Source of the DNA: an uncultured bacterium
Lineage (GTDB): Bacteria > Krumholzibacteriota > Krumholzibacteriia > LZORAL124-64-63
Assembly: GCA_937864225.1 (NCBI GenBank)
Contig: CALMJK010000009.1
Coordinates: 1 to 64,000 of the forward strand
DNA: 64,000 nucleotides
Reading direction: 5' to 3'
Positions 1 to 9,636 of the stretch are shown here, one piece after another. A program made the translations under genes and the position numbers. Position 1 is the stretch's first letter; each line of letters starts with the position of its first letter. The notes under the pieces are model-generated. The model made no database searches, was not told where the DNA came from, and saw only the letters and a program-made list of their open reading frames with translations.

Positions 1-837
<837 letters not shown>

Positions 838-868
838 GCGCCGGGGCGGGCGGATCGGAGGGGGCCGC

Positions 869-2095
869 CTAGCCTGCGCCGGGCTCCGCCACGACCACGC
901 GCACGACGGCGTGCACGGCTTCCTCCACGGCCGCGGCCATGTCCATCCGCTCCGACATCTCGAGCACCTCGCGCGCGCGCCCGCGCAGCACGGGGTGCGG
1001 GGAACGGATGGAGCAGCAGTCGCGGTAGGGTTCGATCGAGACCTCGAAGGTGCCGATGGCGCGCGCGCGTGCCGCGATCTCGTGCTTGTCCATGCCGATC
1101 AACGGGCGGAAAACCGGCAGCGTCACGTCGGGGCCTATCGCGCCGAGATTGTAGATGGTCTGGCTGGCGACCTGGCCGAGGCTGTCGCCGGTAACCAGCG
1201 CCTGACTGCTCGTGCGCTTGGCGTGCCGTTCGGCGACCTTCACCATGTAGCGGCGGAAGAGCACCATGTCGTGGGCCTCGTCGATCGTGCCGATGGCCCG
1301 CGTCTCGTAAGGGAACGACGGCGCGAGGTAGAGGTGCAGGGACGTAGGGGCCCAGCCGCGCAGGATGGAGACGAGCCGCTCGATCTTGGCGGCGTCGGCC
1401 TCGTCCGGCGCGCGGCCGGCGTAGAAGTGGATGAAATCGCAGCGGCAACCGCGCCGCATCAGCAGCCAGGCCGCCACGGGGGAGTCGATCCCGCCCGAGA
1501 GGAGGGCCAACACCCGACCGCCCGAGCCGGCCGGCAGCCCGCCCGGGCCGGGCACGCGCTGCGTGAAGACGAGCGTCTCGCCGTGCAGCACCAGCACGTG
1601 CACGGTGAAATCCGGCGCGGAGAGGTCGACGGGCAGTCCGATTGTCTGCCCCACGGCGCGGCCCACCAGGCGGCTGATCTCCGGCGAAGGGAGCGGAAAG
1701 GACCGATCCGAGCGGCGCGTCTCGATGCGGAACGATCCGGCCGTCCCCACGTCGCGGGCTGCCAACTGCGCGGCGATCGCCTGCACGTTGTCCAAGTGGG
1801 CGGCGATCGCTCGCTCGCCCGAGTCCGCGTCGCCCCCGCGCCGCACGCTCGCCGCCGCGGAAAGCCAGGCGACGCCGAAGACCCGGCTCAATTTCCGAGC
1901 GGCGTCGTCGGCGCGCGCCGGATCGACCAGGCGCACGAGGAAGCGGCTCTCGACGTGATGGATGCTCTCGACCGGTTCGCCGCGCAGGGCGGTCAGCAGA
2001 TTGTTGCGCAGCCTTCGCTGGAAGACGTGGCGGTTGCGTCCCTTGAGCGCGATTTCGGCGTAGTGGACCGCCACCACCGGCGTCGTGACCTGCAC
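869..2095 (-). CDS. thiI: tRNA 4-thiouridine synthase ThiI
   Basis: The 408-residue protein has an N-terminal ferredoxin-like/THUMP region (YAEIALKGRNR at the start) and a PP-loop adenylation motif SGGIDSPVA near residue 198. Family knowledge: ThiI adenylates U8 of tRNA and transfers sulfur to make s4U, and can also feed thiazole synthesis. It ends shortly after the DCC...HP motif and lacks the C-terminal rhodanese domain of the E. coli enzyme, as in the short Bacillus-type ThiI, so a partner cysteine desulfurase probably supplies sulfur directly. The start is GTG, with AAGGGAAG about 7 bases upstream. It lies 97 bases downstream of the M1 peptidase gene on the same strand. Confidence 0.93.
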   Translation of the reverse strand: MQVTTPVVAVHYAEIALKGRNRHVFQRRLRNNLLTALRGEPVESIHHVESRFLVRLVDPARADDAARKLSRVFGVAWLSAAASVRRGGDADSGERAIAAHLDNVQAIAAQLAARDVGTAGSFRIETRRSDRSFPLPSPEISRLVGRAVGQTIGLPVDLSAPDFTVHVLVLHGETLVFTQRVPGPGGLPAGSGGRVLALLSGGIDSPVAAWLLMRRGCRCDFIHFYAGRAPDEADAAKIERLVSILRGWAPTSLHLYLAPSFPYETRAIGTIDEAHDMVLFRRYMVKVAERHAKRTSSQALVTGDSLGQVASQTIYNLGAIGPDVTLPVFRPLIGMDKHEIAARARAIGTFEVSIEPYRDCCSIRSPHPVLRGRAREVLEMSERMDMAAAVEEAVHAVVRVVVAEPGAG

Positions 2096-2192
2096 GGCAA
2101 GCTTCCCTTCGAGCGGATCGCGGAATGTTCGCCAGGGGCAATCACAGCACGCGCCGGCCGGATGTCAACACCTGCGCGGCGGCGCCGTCCGG

Positions 2193-4427
2193 TCAGCGGG
2201 CGAGCGTGACGCGGGCGTGGATAAGCGCCCGGCCGGCGTTGTCCGTCTCCGCTCCCGGATCCAAGGGCGAGGGCCGGCACGCCACACGCACGATGTAAGG
2301 CCCCGAGGGGAGCGCTCGGCCGAGCTCGTCGCGGCCATCCCAAGCGAATTCGCGCGCGCCGGCCGGTCTCTCGGGCCAGGCCCGCGCCAACAGGCGACGC
2401 CCGCGCAGATCGTAGATGGCGATCTCGTCAGCGCTGGGCAGATCGCTCTGCCAGCGCACCATGGCCCGGGGGTTGAAGGGGTTGGGCGCGGGAGGCAGCA
2501 TGCGCGCCCAGGCGGCCGCCGCGGGCACCTGGTCCGGCGCGCCGGTCGCCTGACGAACGGCGGCAACCCGCGCCAGCAGCCAGCCACCCGGATCGATCGC
2601 GATCGAGGTCACCGTTCCCGGCACTGGCAACAGCCAGTCCTGGTCTTTCCTGTCCATGAACACGCTCAGCGTGTCGTCAAAATCGGCGCCGACCGCGCGC
2701 ACCTCGACCGGCACCTGGAAAACCCAGTCCCCGTGGACCAGGTCGGGCTCCTGGACCTGCACGATGCGCAGCGCCAGGCCCGGGCCGGCCGTCGTCGTCG
2801 CGGCGCGCCAACTGACGTCGAGACGGGGACAGACCTCGAGGTGGAGCCACTGCGGAAAGAACCAGGAGAGGTCCTGCCCCGACACTCGCTCGCAAACGAG
2901 TTGGAAATCTTCACTTGTGCCCACTCCGTATGGACGGCCGTCCTCGTCGAGCCAGGCTCGCAAGCAGGCGAAGAAGGTCGCGTCTCCCAGCCGGCGGCGC
3001 AGCATGTGCAGGACCCAGGCCCCCTTGTAGTAGACCATGTCCGCGAAGTAGTACCACGGGTCCTCGACGCCGGCGTCGCGCACGAGCGCCCCCTCCCAGG
3101 ATCCGAACCAGCTGCGTTGCAGCATGAACGTGCGCAGCGCGGGTGGTCCCAGCCGATGCTCCTGCCAGAGGGCTTCCGCGTAGGTCGCGAAGCCCTCGTT
3201 CAGCCAGGTGTGGGTCCAGTCCGCACAGGTGACCCGGTTGCCGAACCACTGGTGGGCCAGTTCATGCATGACGATGGTCTCGTAGCGCGCGTCGCCGGTC
3301 ACCAGGAGCGAGCCCCACGACGTAGCGGTCGGATGCTCCATTGCGCCGTCCCACTCGAAGACCACCATGCCGTACTTTTCGCCCGGGAAGGGGTACGGCC
3401 CGAAGCGGTTCACGCAGAAACCCAGCATCGCCGGCAGACTGGCGAAATCGAGGGCGGCCGACTCGAGCTGTGAAGGATAGACCCAGTGTTCGATGGGAAG
3501 GGTGTCGCCATCCGCGATGAATGCGTCGCTCAGGCGCGCGTACTTGGAGACCGCGACGGACACGTGGTAGGTCGAGATGGGGAAGTCCTCGCGCCAATAG
3601 AAGGCATCCCGGTCAGCGAGCGCCGGGCCGTCCGGCAGGATCGCCTCCCAGGTCGACTTTGCCGCCGGTTCGCCCGGGCTCACGCTATTGCGCGCGGGGG
3701 GCGCCGCGAGACGCCGCCCGTTGGCGACCGCCGTGAGTCCGGGCGCCACGAAGAGCCGCGCCGTGACCGTGGCCTTGTCGTCGGGCTGGTCCTTGCACGG
3801 CCACCACGAGCGCGCCGCCCACGGCTCGCTCAGACTGGCCGCGACCGGATCCCCCGAGGGCTGCGCGGCGAAGCCGAAGCCGAGGAAGCAGGTGGGAACA
3901 GGGCGCCCGCGGAACACGACGTGAACGATGGCCGTGTCGCTCGCCGAGACCGGATCGTCCAGCTCGACGACGAGCCGGTCGCCGGCGTGCGTGTAGCGGT
4001 ACGGCACGCTCAGGGCGCCGTCGTGCAAGACGGCCAACACGGAGATGGAATCGGCCAGGTCGAGCACGAGCTGCTCGGTCACGGCCTCCGGCGCGGCCGT
4101 GAACGTGATCGCGGTCCAGCCCCACAGCTCAGCCAGCTCAGTGTCGATCAGCAGTTGGTTGTCGTAGTCGAGGATATCTAGCCGCTCCTGCCCGGGCAGG
4201 GGCGCGGGCAGGCGCAGGGCGGCGCTCGGCGCGGCGGCCGCTCTTGCCTTGCCTTCGAGGCGGGCGGCGTCCGGCGATCCCGCGTCGCCGGCCAAAAACG
4301 CGGCCGCAGGCGGCGGCGATGCGGCCCCGTCCAGGGACAGGGCCGTGGCGGCGATCGCCGCCAACAGCGCGCTGGCAAATACAGCGCCGCGCCAAATCCG
4401 CGCGGGCGGACGGGAGGAAAGCCTCAT
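2193..4427 (-). CDS. Secreted M1-family metallopeptidase with FlgD-like C-terminal domain
   Basis: This is a 744-residue aminopeptidase-N-type zinc peptidase. A signal peptide (AVFASALLAAIAATALS region) leads into the M1 beta domain and then the catalytic domain with HELAHQWFGN near residue 387 and the downstream Glu in WLNEGFATYAEALW. The C-terminal ~85 residues begin with PNPFNP and form an FlgD-like Ig module, typical of surface-delivered proteins in the FCB group. The usual GAMEN substrate motif reads GAMEH here. The start was set at ATG 4427 because GGAG sits 6 bases upstream; an in-frame ATG at 4457 has no such site. It probably degrades peptides outside the inner membrane. Substrate is unknown. 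Confidence 0.88.
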   Translation of the reverse strand: MRLSSRPPARIWRGAVFASALLAAIAATALSLDGAASPPPAAAFLAGDAGSPDAARLEGKARAAAAPSAALRLPAPLPGQERLDILDYDNQLLIDTELAELWGWTAITFTAAPEAVTEQLVLDLADSISVLAVLHDGALSVPYRYTHAGDRLVVELDDPVSASDTAIVHVVFRGRPVPTCFLGFGFAAQPSGDPVAASLSEPWAARSWWPCKDQPDDKATVTARLFVAPGLTAVANGRRLAAPPARNSVSPGEPAAKSTWEAILPDGPALADRDAFYWREDFPISTYHVSVAVSKYARLSDAFIADGDTLPIEHWVYPSQLESAALDFASLPAMLGFCVNRFGPYPFPGEKYGMVVFEWDGAMEHPTATSWGSLLVTGDARYETIVMHELAHQWFGNRVTCADWTHTWLNEGFATYAEALWQEHRLGPPALRTFMLQRSWFGSWEGALVRDAGVEDPWYYFADMVYYKGAWVLHMLRRRLGDATFFACLRAWLDEDGRPYGVGTSEDFQLVCERVSGQDLSWFFPQWLHLEVCPRLDVSWRAATTTAGPGLALRIVQVQEPDLVHGDWVFQVPVEVRAVGADFDDTLSVFMDRKDQDWLLPVPGTVTSIAIDPGGWLLARVAAVRQATGAPDQVPAAAAWARMLPPAPNPFNPRAMVRWQSDLPSADEIAIYDLRGRRLLARAWPERPAGAREFAWDGRDELGRALPSGPYIVRVACRPSPLDPGAETDNAGRALIHARVTLAR

Positions 4428-4464
4428 TGCAACTCCGCCAGGGGTATGTATGCTCACGCCTGGG

Positions 4465-4492
4465 TTGAGTCGATGCCCTTGTGGCCTTTAAT
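4465..4492 (+). promoter_or_regulatory. Candidate sigma-70 promoter of pgi
   Basis: TTGAGT (4465-4470) and TTTAAT (4487-4492) are separated by 16 bases. Transcription would begin near 4499, inside the longer possible pgi reading frame. This supports the ATG at 4520 as the start. Based only on consensus matching. Confidence 0.45.
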
Positions 4493-4519
4493 GATAGCAC
4501 GGAGAGCGCCGGTCCCGCC

Positions 4520-5824
4520 ATGCCACGCTGGGAGACGATCGTCTTCGACGCCGCCGGCGCCGCGGACTTCGCGCCCGCTTCGGCGCTCGACGCGCTGGAA
4601 GCCGACGTGGCGCGCGCCGCGCGCTCGCTCGAAACCCGCGAATGCCCAGGCGCCGACCGCCTGGGCTGGCTCGACCCCGAGGCGGCCTGTCCGGCGGCCG
4701 AGCGCGCGGCGATCCGCGAGGAGGCCGAGCGCGCCCGCGCCGACTGCGACGCCTACGTGGTGATCGGCATCGGTGGGTCGTATCTGGGGGCGCGCGCCGT
4801 GCGCGAGGCGCTGCGCGGGCACGCCGACGGGCCCGAGCTGTTCTTCGCCGGCACCGGCCTGCACGCGGGCGCGACCGCCCGCCTGCTGCGCGATCTGCGC
4901 GACCGCGACGTGCGCGTCTGCGCAATCTCCAAATCGGGAACCACGCTCGAGCCCGCGCTCGCGTTGCGGTTCTGGCGCGAATTTCTGGAGCGGAAGTACG
5001 GCCGCGCCGGAGCGGCGCGGCGGATCACGGCCGTCACGGACGCCCACCGCGGCGCTTTGCGGGCCCTCGCCGTCGCGGCGGGATGGCGCGTTTTCGCCGT
5101 GCCGGACGACGTCGGCGGTCGCTTTTCCGTCCTGACCCCGGTGGGCCTGTTGCCGCTGGCCGTCGCGGGTCTCGACATCGACGCGTTGGTCGCAGGCGCG
5201 ACCTCCATGCGCCAGGCGTGCCGCGAGCCGCGGCTGCGCGACAATCCCGCCCATTTCTACGCGGCGCACCGCCACGTCCTCGGCGCGCGAGGCTTCCGCA
5301 CCGAGATCCTGAGCGCCTTCTGCGAGGACCTGCGCTGGTTGCAGGAGTGGTGGAAACAGCTCTTCGGCGAGAGCGAAGGACAGCGGGGACGAGGGCTCTT
5401 CCCCGCGGCCGCCACGATGACCGCCGACCTGCACAGCCTCGGACAGTACATCCAGGACGGGCCGCGCGATCTGTTCGAGACGTTCCTGTGCGCGCGCGAG
5501 ACCGCGCCCGCCCTGCGCGTGCCGGCCGTCGAGTTCCCCGCCGATCCGGAAGCCGACGACGGCTTGGGCGCGCTGGCCGGCCGCTCCCTCGACGCCATCA
5601 ACGCGCTGGCCTGGGAAGGCGTGCGGCAGGCCCACGTGGCCGGCGGCGTTCCATGCCTAGAGCTGACCCTGGATCGCCTCGACCCGCGCACGGTTGGCGG
5701 CCTGATCCACTTCTTCGAAAAAGCCGTGGCCGTGAGCGGCCTGCTGCTGGGCGTGAATCCTTTCGAGCAGCCGGGCGTCGAGGCGTACAAGAGGGAAGTC
5801 TCCAGGCTCCTGGGGCGGCGGTGA
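4520..5824 (+). CDS. pgi: Glucose-6-phosphate isomerase
   Basis: The 434-residue protein interconverts glucose-6-phosphate and fructose-6-phosphate in glycolysis and gluconeogenesis. Visible family motifs are GIGGSYLGARAV (phosphate-binding SIS fold), KSGTTLEPALALR, GGRFSVLTPVGLLPLA, SLGQYIQDGP and the C-terminal QPGVEAYK with the conserved Lys. The length matches the compact Bacillus/Thermus-type enzyme rather than the ~550-residue E. coli type. The ATG at 4520 was preferred over an in-frame GTG at 4481, because a promoter-like TTGAGT/TTTAAT pair overlaps the GTG and the Bacillus-type enzymes begin near this point. Its stop overlaps the next gene's GTG (GTGA), so the two are translationally coupled. 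Confidence 0.95.
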   Translation: MPRWETIVFDAAGAADFAPASALDALEADVARAARSLETRECPGADRLGWLDPEAACPAAERAAIREEAERARADCDAYVVIGIGGSYLGARAVREALRGHADGPELFFAGTGLHAGATARLLRDLRDRDVRVCAISKSGTTLEPALALRFWREFLERKYGRAGAARRITAVTDAHRGALRALAVAAGWRVFAVPDDVGGRFSVLTPVGLLPLAVAGLDIDALVAGATSMRQACREPRLRDNPAHFYAAHRHVLGARGFRTEILSAFCEDLRWLQEWWKQLFGESEGQRGRGLFPAAATMTADLHSLGQYIQDGPRDLFETFLCARETAPALRVPAVEFPADPEADDGLGALAGRSLDAINALAWEGVRQAHVAGGVPCLELTLDRLDPRTVGGLIHFFEKAVAVSGLLLGVNPFEQPGVEAYKREVSRLLGRR

Positions 5825-7128
5825 ATCGCCGGCCGGCGGCGGACGACGGACCTTGGGACGTCGTGGTGGTGGGGGCGGGGGCGGCGGGCCTGATGGCGGC
5901 CCTGTTCGCCGGACGCGCCGGCGCCAGCGTGCTGCTGCTCGAGACGCGCCCGCGGCCTGGCGCCAAGATCCGCGTCAGCGGCGGCGGACGGTGCAACGTG
6001 CTGCCCTCCGCGGCGGCGCCCGCCGATTTCCACACCTCCGGTTCGACCGCCTCGCTGCGCAAGATCCTCTCGTCGTGGTCTCTGGCGCAGGTGCGCGAAT
6101 TCTTCGCGGGGGACCTCGGCGTGCCGCTCAAGCGCGAGGCCGACGGCAAGCTCTTTCCCCGCGACGACGATCCGCGCCGCGTCGTGCGGGGGCTGCTCGA
6201 CGCTTGCCGCGCCGCCGGCGTCTCGTTGTGGGGAGAACGGCGGGTCGCGCGCGTGGCGCTGCGGGAGTTGCCGCCGCGCGCAGGGCGCGGCGGCGGACGC
6301 GACGCGCCGGAGCGAGGTTTCGCGCTCATGGCGGCCGGCGGCGCGACGGTCGCGTGCCGCCGCCTGGTGCTGGCGACCGGCGGTCTGTCGCTGCCGCAGA
6401 CCGGCAGCGACGGCCACGGCTACGCGCTGGCCCGCTCGCTGGGACACTCGCTGATGACGCCGTACCCGGCGCTCGTCCCACTGCTGAGCACGGACCGGCG
6501 TTGGGCGGAGCTGGCCGGCGTGTCGCTGACAGCGACCGTGAGCGCCGCGCGCGGGGGGAAGGTCGTGGCGCGGCGGCAGGGGAGCTTCCTGTTCACGCAT
6601 CGCGGCTTCAGTGGGCCGGTGGTGCTCGACATGAGCCGGCACGCCACGGGGCCGGAGGGCGAGGCGACGCGCCTGCTCGCGCGCTGGGGCGGGGCCGCGG
6701 CGCCCGCCTGGGATCCGCTCTTGCGGCGCGGCGGCGCGCGGCCTCTGGTGGCGCTGCTATCGGAGCACCTGCCGCGGCGGCTGGCGGGGCGGCTCGTCGC
6801 GGCGGCGGGGCTGGACGCGCGGGCGCGGCCCGCGGATCTCGACCGCGCGCGGCGCCTGGCGCTGGTGGCGCTCCTGGAGGCGTGCGAGCTGCCGATCGCC
6901 GGCAGCGAGGGCTACGGCAAGGCCGAAGTCACCGGCGGGGGCATTCCCCTGGCCGAGATCGAACCGCGCACGCTCGCCAGCCGCGTCGCGCCCGGGCTTC
7001 ACCTGGCCGGCGAGATGCTGGATGTCACCGGCCGCATCGGCGGCTTCAATTTCCTCTGGGCCTGGGTGACCGGGCGTCTGGCGGGCGAAGCGGCCGCGCA
7101 CGGCGCGGCGCCGCGGCTGGGCGGTTGA
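5821..7128 (+). CDS. BaiN/YhiN-family (HI0933-type) FAD-dependent oxidoreductase
   Basis: The 435-residue flavoprotein has an N-terminal Rossmann dinucleotide motif VVVGAGAAGLMAA and the diagnostic RVSGGGRCNV motif of the HI0933/YhiN/BaiN family. Further on are VLATGGLSLPQTGSDG, the FLFTHRGFSGPVVLD segment and the C-terminal GE-LDVTGRIGGFNFLWAW flavin-binding end. The family includes BaiN, implicated in bile-acid dehydroxylation, but the physiological substrate of most members is unknown and no specific reaction should be assumed. The start is a GTG overlapping the pgi stop by 4 bases. Its end overlaps the -35 element proposed for the next gene. Confidence 0.9.
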   Translation: MNRRPAADDGPWDVVVVGAGAAGLMAALFAGRAGASVLLLETRPRPGAKIRVSGGGRCNVLPSAAAPADFHTSGSTASLRKILSSWSLAQVREFFAGDLGVPLKREADGKLFPRDDDPRRVVRGLLDACRAAGVSLWGERRVARVALRELPPRAGRGGGRDAPERGFALMAAGGATVACRRLVLATGGLSLPQTGSDGHGYALARSLGHSLMTPYPALVPLLSTDRRWAELAGVSLTATVSAARGGKVVARRQGSFLFTHRGFSGPVVLDMSRHATGPEGEATRLLARWGGAAAPAWDPLLRRGGARPLVALLSEHLPRRLAGRLVAAAGLDARARPADLDRARRLALVALLEACELPIAGSEGYGKAEVTGGGIPLAEIEPRTLASRVAPGLHLAGEMLDVTGRIGGFNFLWAWVTGRLAGEAAAHGAAPRLGG

Positions 7129-7152
7129 CATCGGCGCCGGCCGAGGCACAAT
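7125..7152 (+). promoter_or_regulatory. Candidate promoter of the HDOD gene
   Basis: A perfect TTGACA (7125-7130) is followed after 16 bases by CACAAT (7147-7152). The -35 box overlaps the stop codon of the preceding flavoprotein gene. The HDOD gene's ATG lies about 46 bases downstream of the -10, so it can be transcribed independently. Confidence 0.5.
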
Positions 7153-7198
7153 CGAGCCGCGACACGGCGCGAACACGCGCTCCGACACGGGAGGGCCC

Positions 7199-8074
7199 AT
7201 GGACAAGGCGCAGGACATCCGCGACAGCCTGGAAAAGCTGCGAAATCTGCCGACGTTGCCCGCGATCATCCAGAAGCTGCACGTCGCGATGCTCGACCCC
7301 GCCTCGAGCGCGAGCAGCGTCGCGCGCATCATCGAGGATGACCCCTCGATGATGGCGCGCATCCTCAAGATCGTGAACTCGGCCATGTACGGCACGTGGG
7401 AGCCGATCGTGTCGCTGGACCTGGCGGTCGCGCGCCTGGGGTTCGCCGCGATCACGAACATCGCCACTTCGACGGCCGTGTTCCGGACCTACGGACGCGA
7501 CGGGCAGGCCGACTTCGACCGCCAGGCGTTCTGGCGGCACTGCATCTCCGTCGGCATCGGCGTGAACGTGGTGTACGAGCGTTGCAAACCGCAGCTCGCG
7601 CGGCGGCACGGCAAGGACGTGCTCCACCTCGCGGGGCTGCTGCACGACGTGGGCAAGATCGTGCTCGAGCCCCACTTCCACCTGGAGTACATGGCGGCGG
7701 TGCTCGCCGCGCGCGACGGCCGGCTGCCGCTGCAGAAGACCGAGCGCGAGGGGCTGGGCACGGACCACTGCGAGGTCGGCGGTTGGCTCGGTGCGCGCTG
7801 GAATCTCGCGCCCGAGGTGTTGCAGGTCATCCAGTGGCACCACGATCCGTACCAGGCGGACCCGCAGCACCAAGAGTTGGTACTGCTGGCGCACGTCGCG
7901 AACCACATCTGCAATCTGGAAAAGATCGGCGATGGCGGCGACCTGGCGGCGCCCGATCTCCACCCGAAAGCCTGGGCCCAACTCGGCCTGAGCGAGCGGG
8001 ACGTCCCGTCCGTCGTGGACGAGGTGGTGGAGCGATCGAAGGCGTCCGAGGTCCTGTTGGCCCTTTACGGTTGA
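7199..8074 (+). CDS. HDOD domain protein
   Basis: The 291-residue protein consists almost entirely of one HDOD domain (HD-related output domain). The N-terminal LPTLPAIIQKL and DDPSMMARILKIVNSAMYG segments are hallmark HDOD sequences, followed by LLHDVGKI near residue 150 and WHHDP. HDOD proteins are cytosolic signalling modules related to HD phosphohydrolases. Many lack enzymatic activity and act in c-di-GMP or chemosensory networks. No receiver or EAL domain is attached. The start ATG is preceded by GGGAGGG. The 3' end overlaps the convergent mobA gene by 10 bases. Target and partner are unknown. Confidence 0.88.
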   Translation: MDKAQDIRDSLEKLRNLPTLPAIIQKLHVAMLDPASSASSVARIIEDDPSMMARILKIVNSAMYGTWEPIVSLDLAVARLGFAAITNIATSTAVFRTYGRDGQADFDRQAFWRHCISVGIGVNVVYERCKPQLARRHGKDVLHLAGLLHDVGKIVLEPHFHLEYMAAVLAARDGRLPLQKTEREGLGTDHCEVGGWLGARWNLAPEVLQVIQWHHDPYQADPQHQELVLLAHVANHICNLEKIGDGGDLAAPDLHPKAWAQLGLSERDVPSVVDEVVERSKASEVLLALYG

Positions 8075-8697
8075 TCCCGCCCCGGGATCCGCAGGTCGGC
8101 CGGCGAATTGAGGGAACGCAGCGCCACCGCCAGCGGCTGCGGAAAGCCGGGAGGGAGGCGCTCCGGGCCCAACGTCAGCGGGCGGGCCGCGTCCAGCGCC
8201 CGGCGCAGCGGGCCGCCGCGAGGCGCGGCGTCGAGCGTCGCGAGCAAATCGCGCCGGTACAGGGCGGGCAACGGCTGCGCGCCGCCGTCGCTTCCTCCCC
8301 AGCAAACGGCCCCATGCGAGCCGGCCGCCGCGTCGAGCTCGGCCGCGGCGGCCAGCAGCGGACCGAGCAGGGCGGCGCCCACCAGCGGCATGTCCACCGC
8401 CAGAACGAGCGCCCAGGGGGCGCGGCAGGCGGCCAACGCCGCCCGTAGCCCCTCTGCTGGGCCCAGCCCGGGCGTCTCCGTCGTGACGAAACGCGCGCAC
8501 AGCCCGGCGAAGCGCGCCGCGTCCGGCGCGACCACCGCGGCCGCGACTCCCGCCTCGGCGAGGGAGTCGAGCGCCCAGGCCAGCAGCGGGCGGCCGCGCC
8601 AGTCGGCCAAGGCCTTGTCGCGCCCCATGCGGGACGCCGCGCCCCCGGCCAGCACGAAACCCTCCACGTCGGTGCGGCGCGGCGCGGCTTCCTTCAT
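8065..8697 (-). CDS. mobA: Molybdenum cofactor guanylyltransferase MobA-like
   Basis: The 210-residue nucleotidyltransferase has the N-terminal GTP-binding signature LAGGAASRMGRDKAL and the metal-site region LAVDMPLV, then QPLPALYRRDLL, as in MobA. MobA attaches GMP to molybdopterin to give the bis-MGD precursor used by formate dehydrogenases and DMSO-reductase-family enzymes. The related MocA (cytidylyl) and other MobA-like NTP-transferases are possible alternatives. The start ATG overlaps the end of the upstream methyltransferase gene (ATGA, 4 bases), so the two are co-translated. Base 8065 is the last base of the stop and lies inside the convergent HDOD gene. Confidence 0.82.
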   Translation of the reverse strand: MKEAAPRRTDVEGFVLAGGAASRMGRDKALADWRGRPLLAWALDSLAEAGVAAAVVAPDAARFAGLCARFVTTETPGLGPAEGLRAALAACRAPWALVLAVDMPLVGAALLGPLLAAAAELDAAAGSHGAVCWGGSDGGAQPLPALYRRDLLATLDAAPRGGPLRRALDAARPLTLGPERLPPGFPQPLAVALRSLNSPADLRIPGRDQP

Positions 8698-9566
8698 GGC
8701 GCCCAGCGCGCGTAGCTTCCGGCGGGCAGCAGCGGTGCGCCGGCCGCGGTGGCCAGCAACATCTCGCCGTCGACGACGGCGCCGCCGAGCGGCGCGAGCA
8801 CGGCGCGGAGCACGGCCGCCGTGATGCCGGGCGAGTGGGCGGTGAGCAGCAGGCCGAGGGCGTCGGCGGCCAAGATGTCCGCGCACGCCGCCAGCAGCGG
8901 GTGGAGGTCGCGCTCGATCTTCCACACCTCGCCGCGGGGGCCGCGCCCGAACGTGGGCGGATCGAGCACGATCAGATGGTAGCGCCGGCTGCGTCTCGCC
9001 TCGCGGCGAACGAACTTGAGCGCATCGTCGGTGATCAGCCGCAGCCGCCGGCCGTCGATCCCCGCCCGTTCCAGGTTCGCGCTCGCCCAGTTGTTCACGG
9101 CGCGGGCGGCGTCGACGTGCGTGACCAGGGCGCCGGCGCGCGCTGCCGCCAGCGAAGCGCCCCCGGTGTAGGCGAAGAGGTTGAGGACCTCGACCGGCGC
9201 GGACGGCGGGCCCGCGGCCAACCGGCCGGTCACGGCCTCCTCGATCCACTGCCAGTGCCCGACGTGCTCCGGGAAGAGGCCGACGTTGCCGAAGCCGGTC
9301 AACCGCAACTCGAACGTCAGGCCTCGCCAGCGGGCGAGCCAACTCTCGGGCGCGGGGTCGGCGCCCTGCCGCCAGTCGCCGGCGCCTCCCTCGCCGCGCT
9401 GGAAGGCGGCGCGCGCGCGCGACCAGGGCGCGGCCGTGTCGGCCGGCCAGATGGCCTGCGCGGCCGGACGGTCCAGGGCGATGCCCCCGAAAAGCTCCAG
9501 CTTGCGCCCGTCGCCGCAGTCGAGCAGTTCCCAGCCGTCAGGCCAGGGGTTCACGATGAGATCCAT
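8694..9566 (-). CDS. Class I SAM-dependent rRNA methyltransferase (RlmI/RlmK-like family)
   Basis: The 290-residue protein resembles the RlmI/RlmL C-terminal methyltransferase family. Motif I is VLNLFAYTGGASLAAARAGA, the acidic loop is THVDAA followed by AVNNWASANLERAG, and the catalytic-type motif IV reads VLDPPTFGRGP. Members methylate C or G bases of 23S rRNA. There is no N-terminal PUA domain, so the length is short compared with E. coli RlmI and the exact target base cannot be assigned. The ATG at 9566 was chosen because homology (NPWPDGWELLDCGDG) begins just after it. It is coupled to mobA by a 4-base overlap. Confidence 0.82.
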   Translation of the reverse strand: MDLIVNPWPDGWELLDCGDGRKLELFGGIALDRPAAQAIWPADTAAPWSRARAAFQRGEGGAGDWRQGADPAPESWLARWRGLTFELRLTGFGNVGLFPEHVGHWQWIEEAVTGRLAAGPPSAPVEVLNLFAYTGGASLAAARAGALVTHVDAARAVNNWASANLERAGIDGRRLRLITDDALKFVRREARRSRRYHLIVLDPPTFGRGPRGEVWKIERDLHPLLAACADILAADALGLLLTAHSPGITAAVLRAVLAPLGGAVVDGEMLLATAAGAPLLPAGSYARWAP

Positions 9567-9636
9567 GGGGCGGGAGTATAGGCCGGCGGCGGCTCGAGCG
9601 GCAATCGCGCAAGGTCGCCGGGTCGGAGCCAGGAGT

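Noticed and set aside
4481-4520. Upstream GTG start for pgi
   Set aside because: Overlaps a promoter-like element and has no ribosome site. Homology begins after the ATG at 4520.
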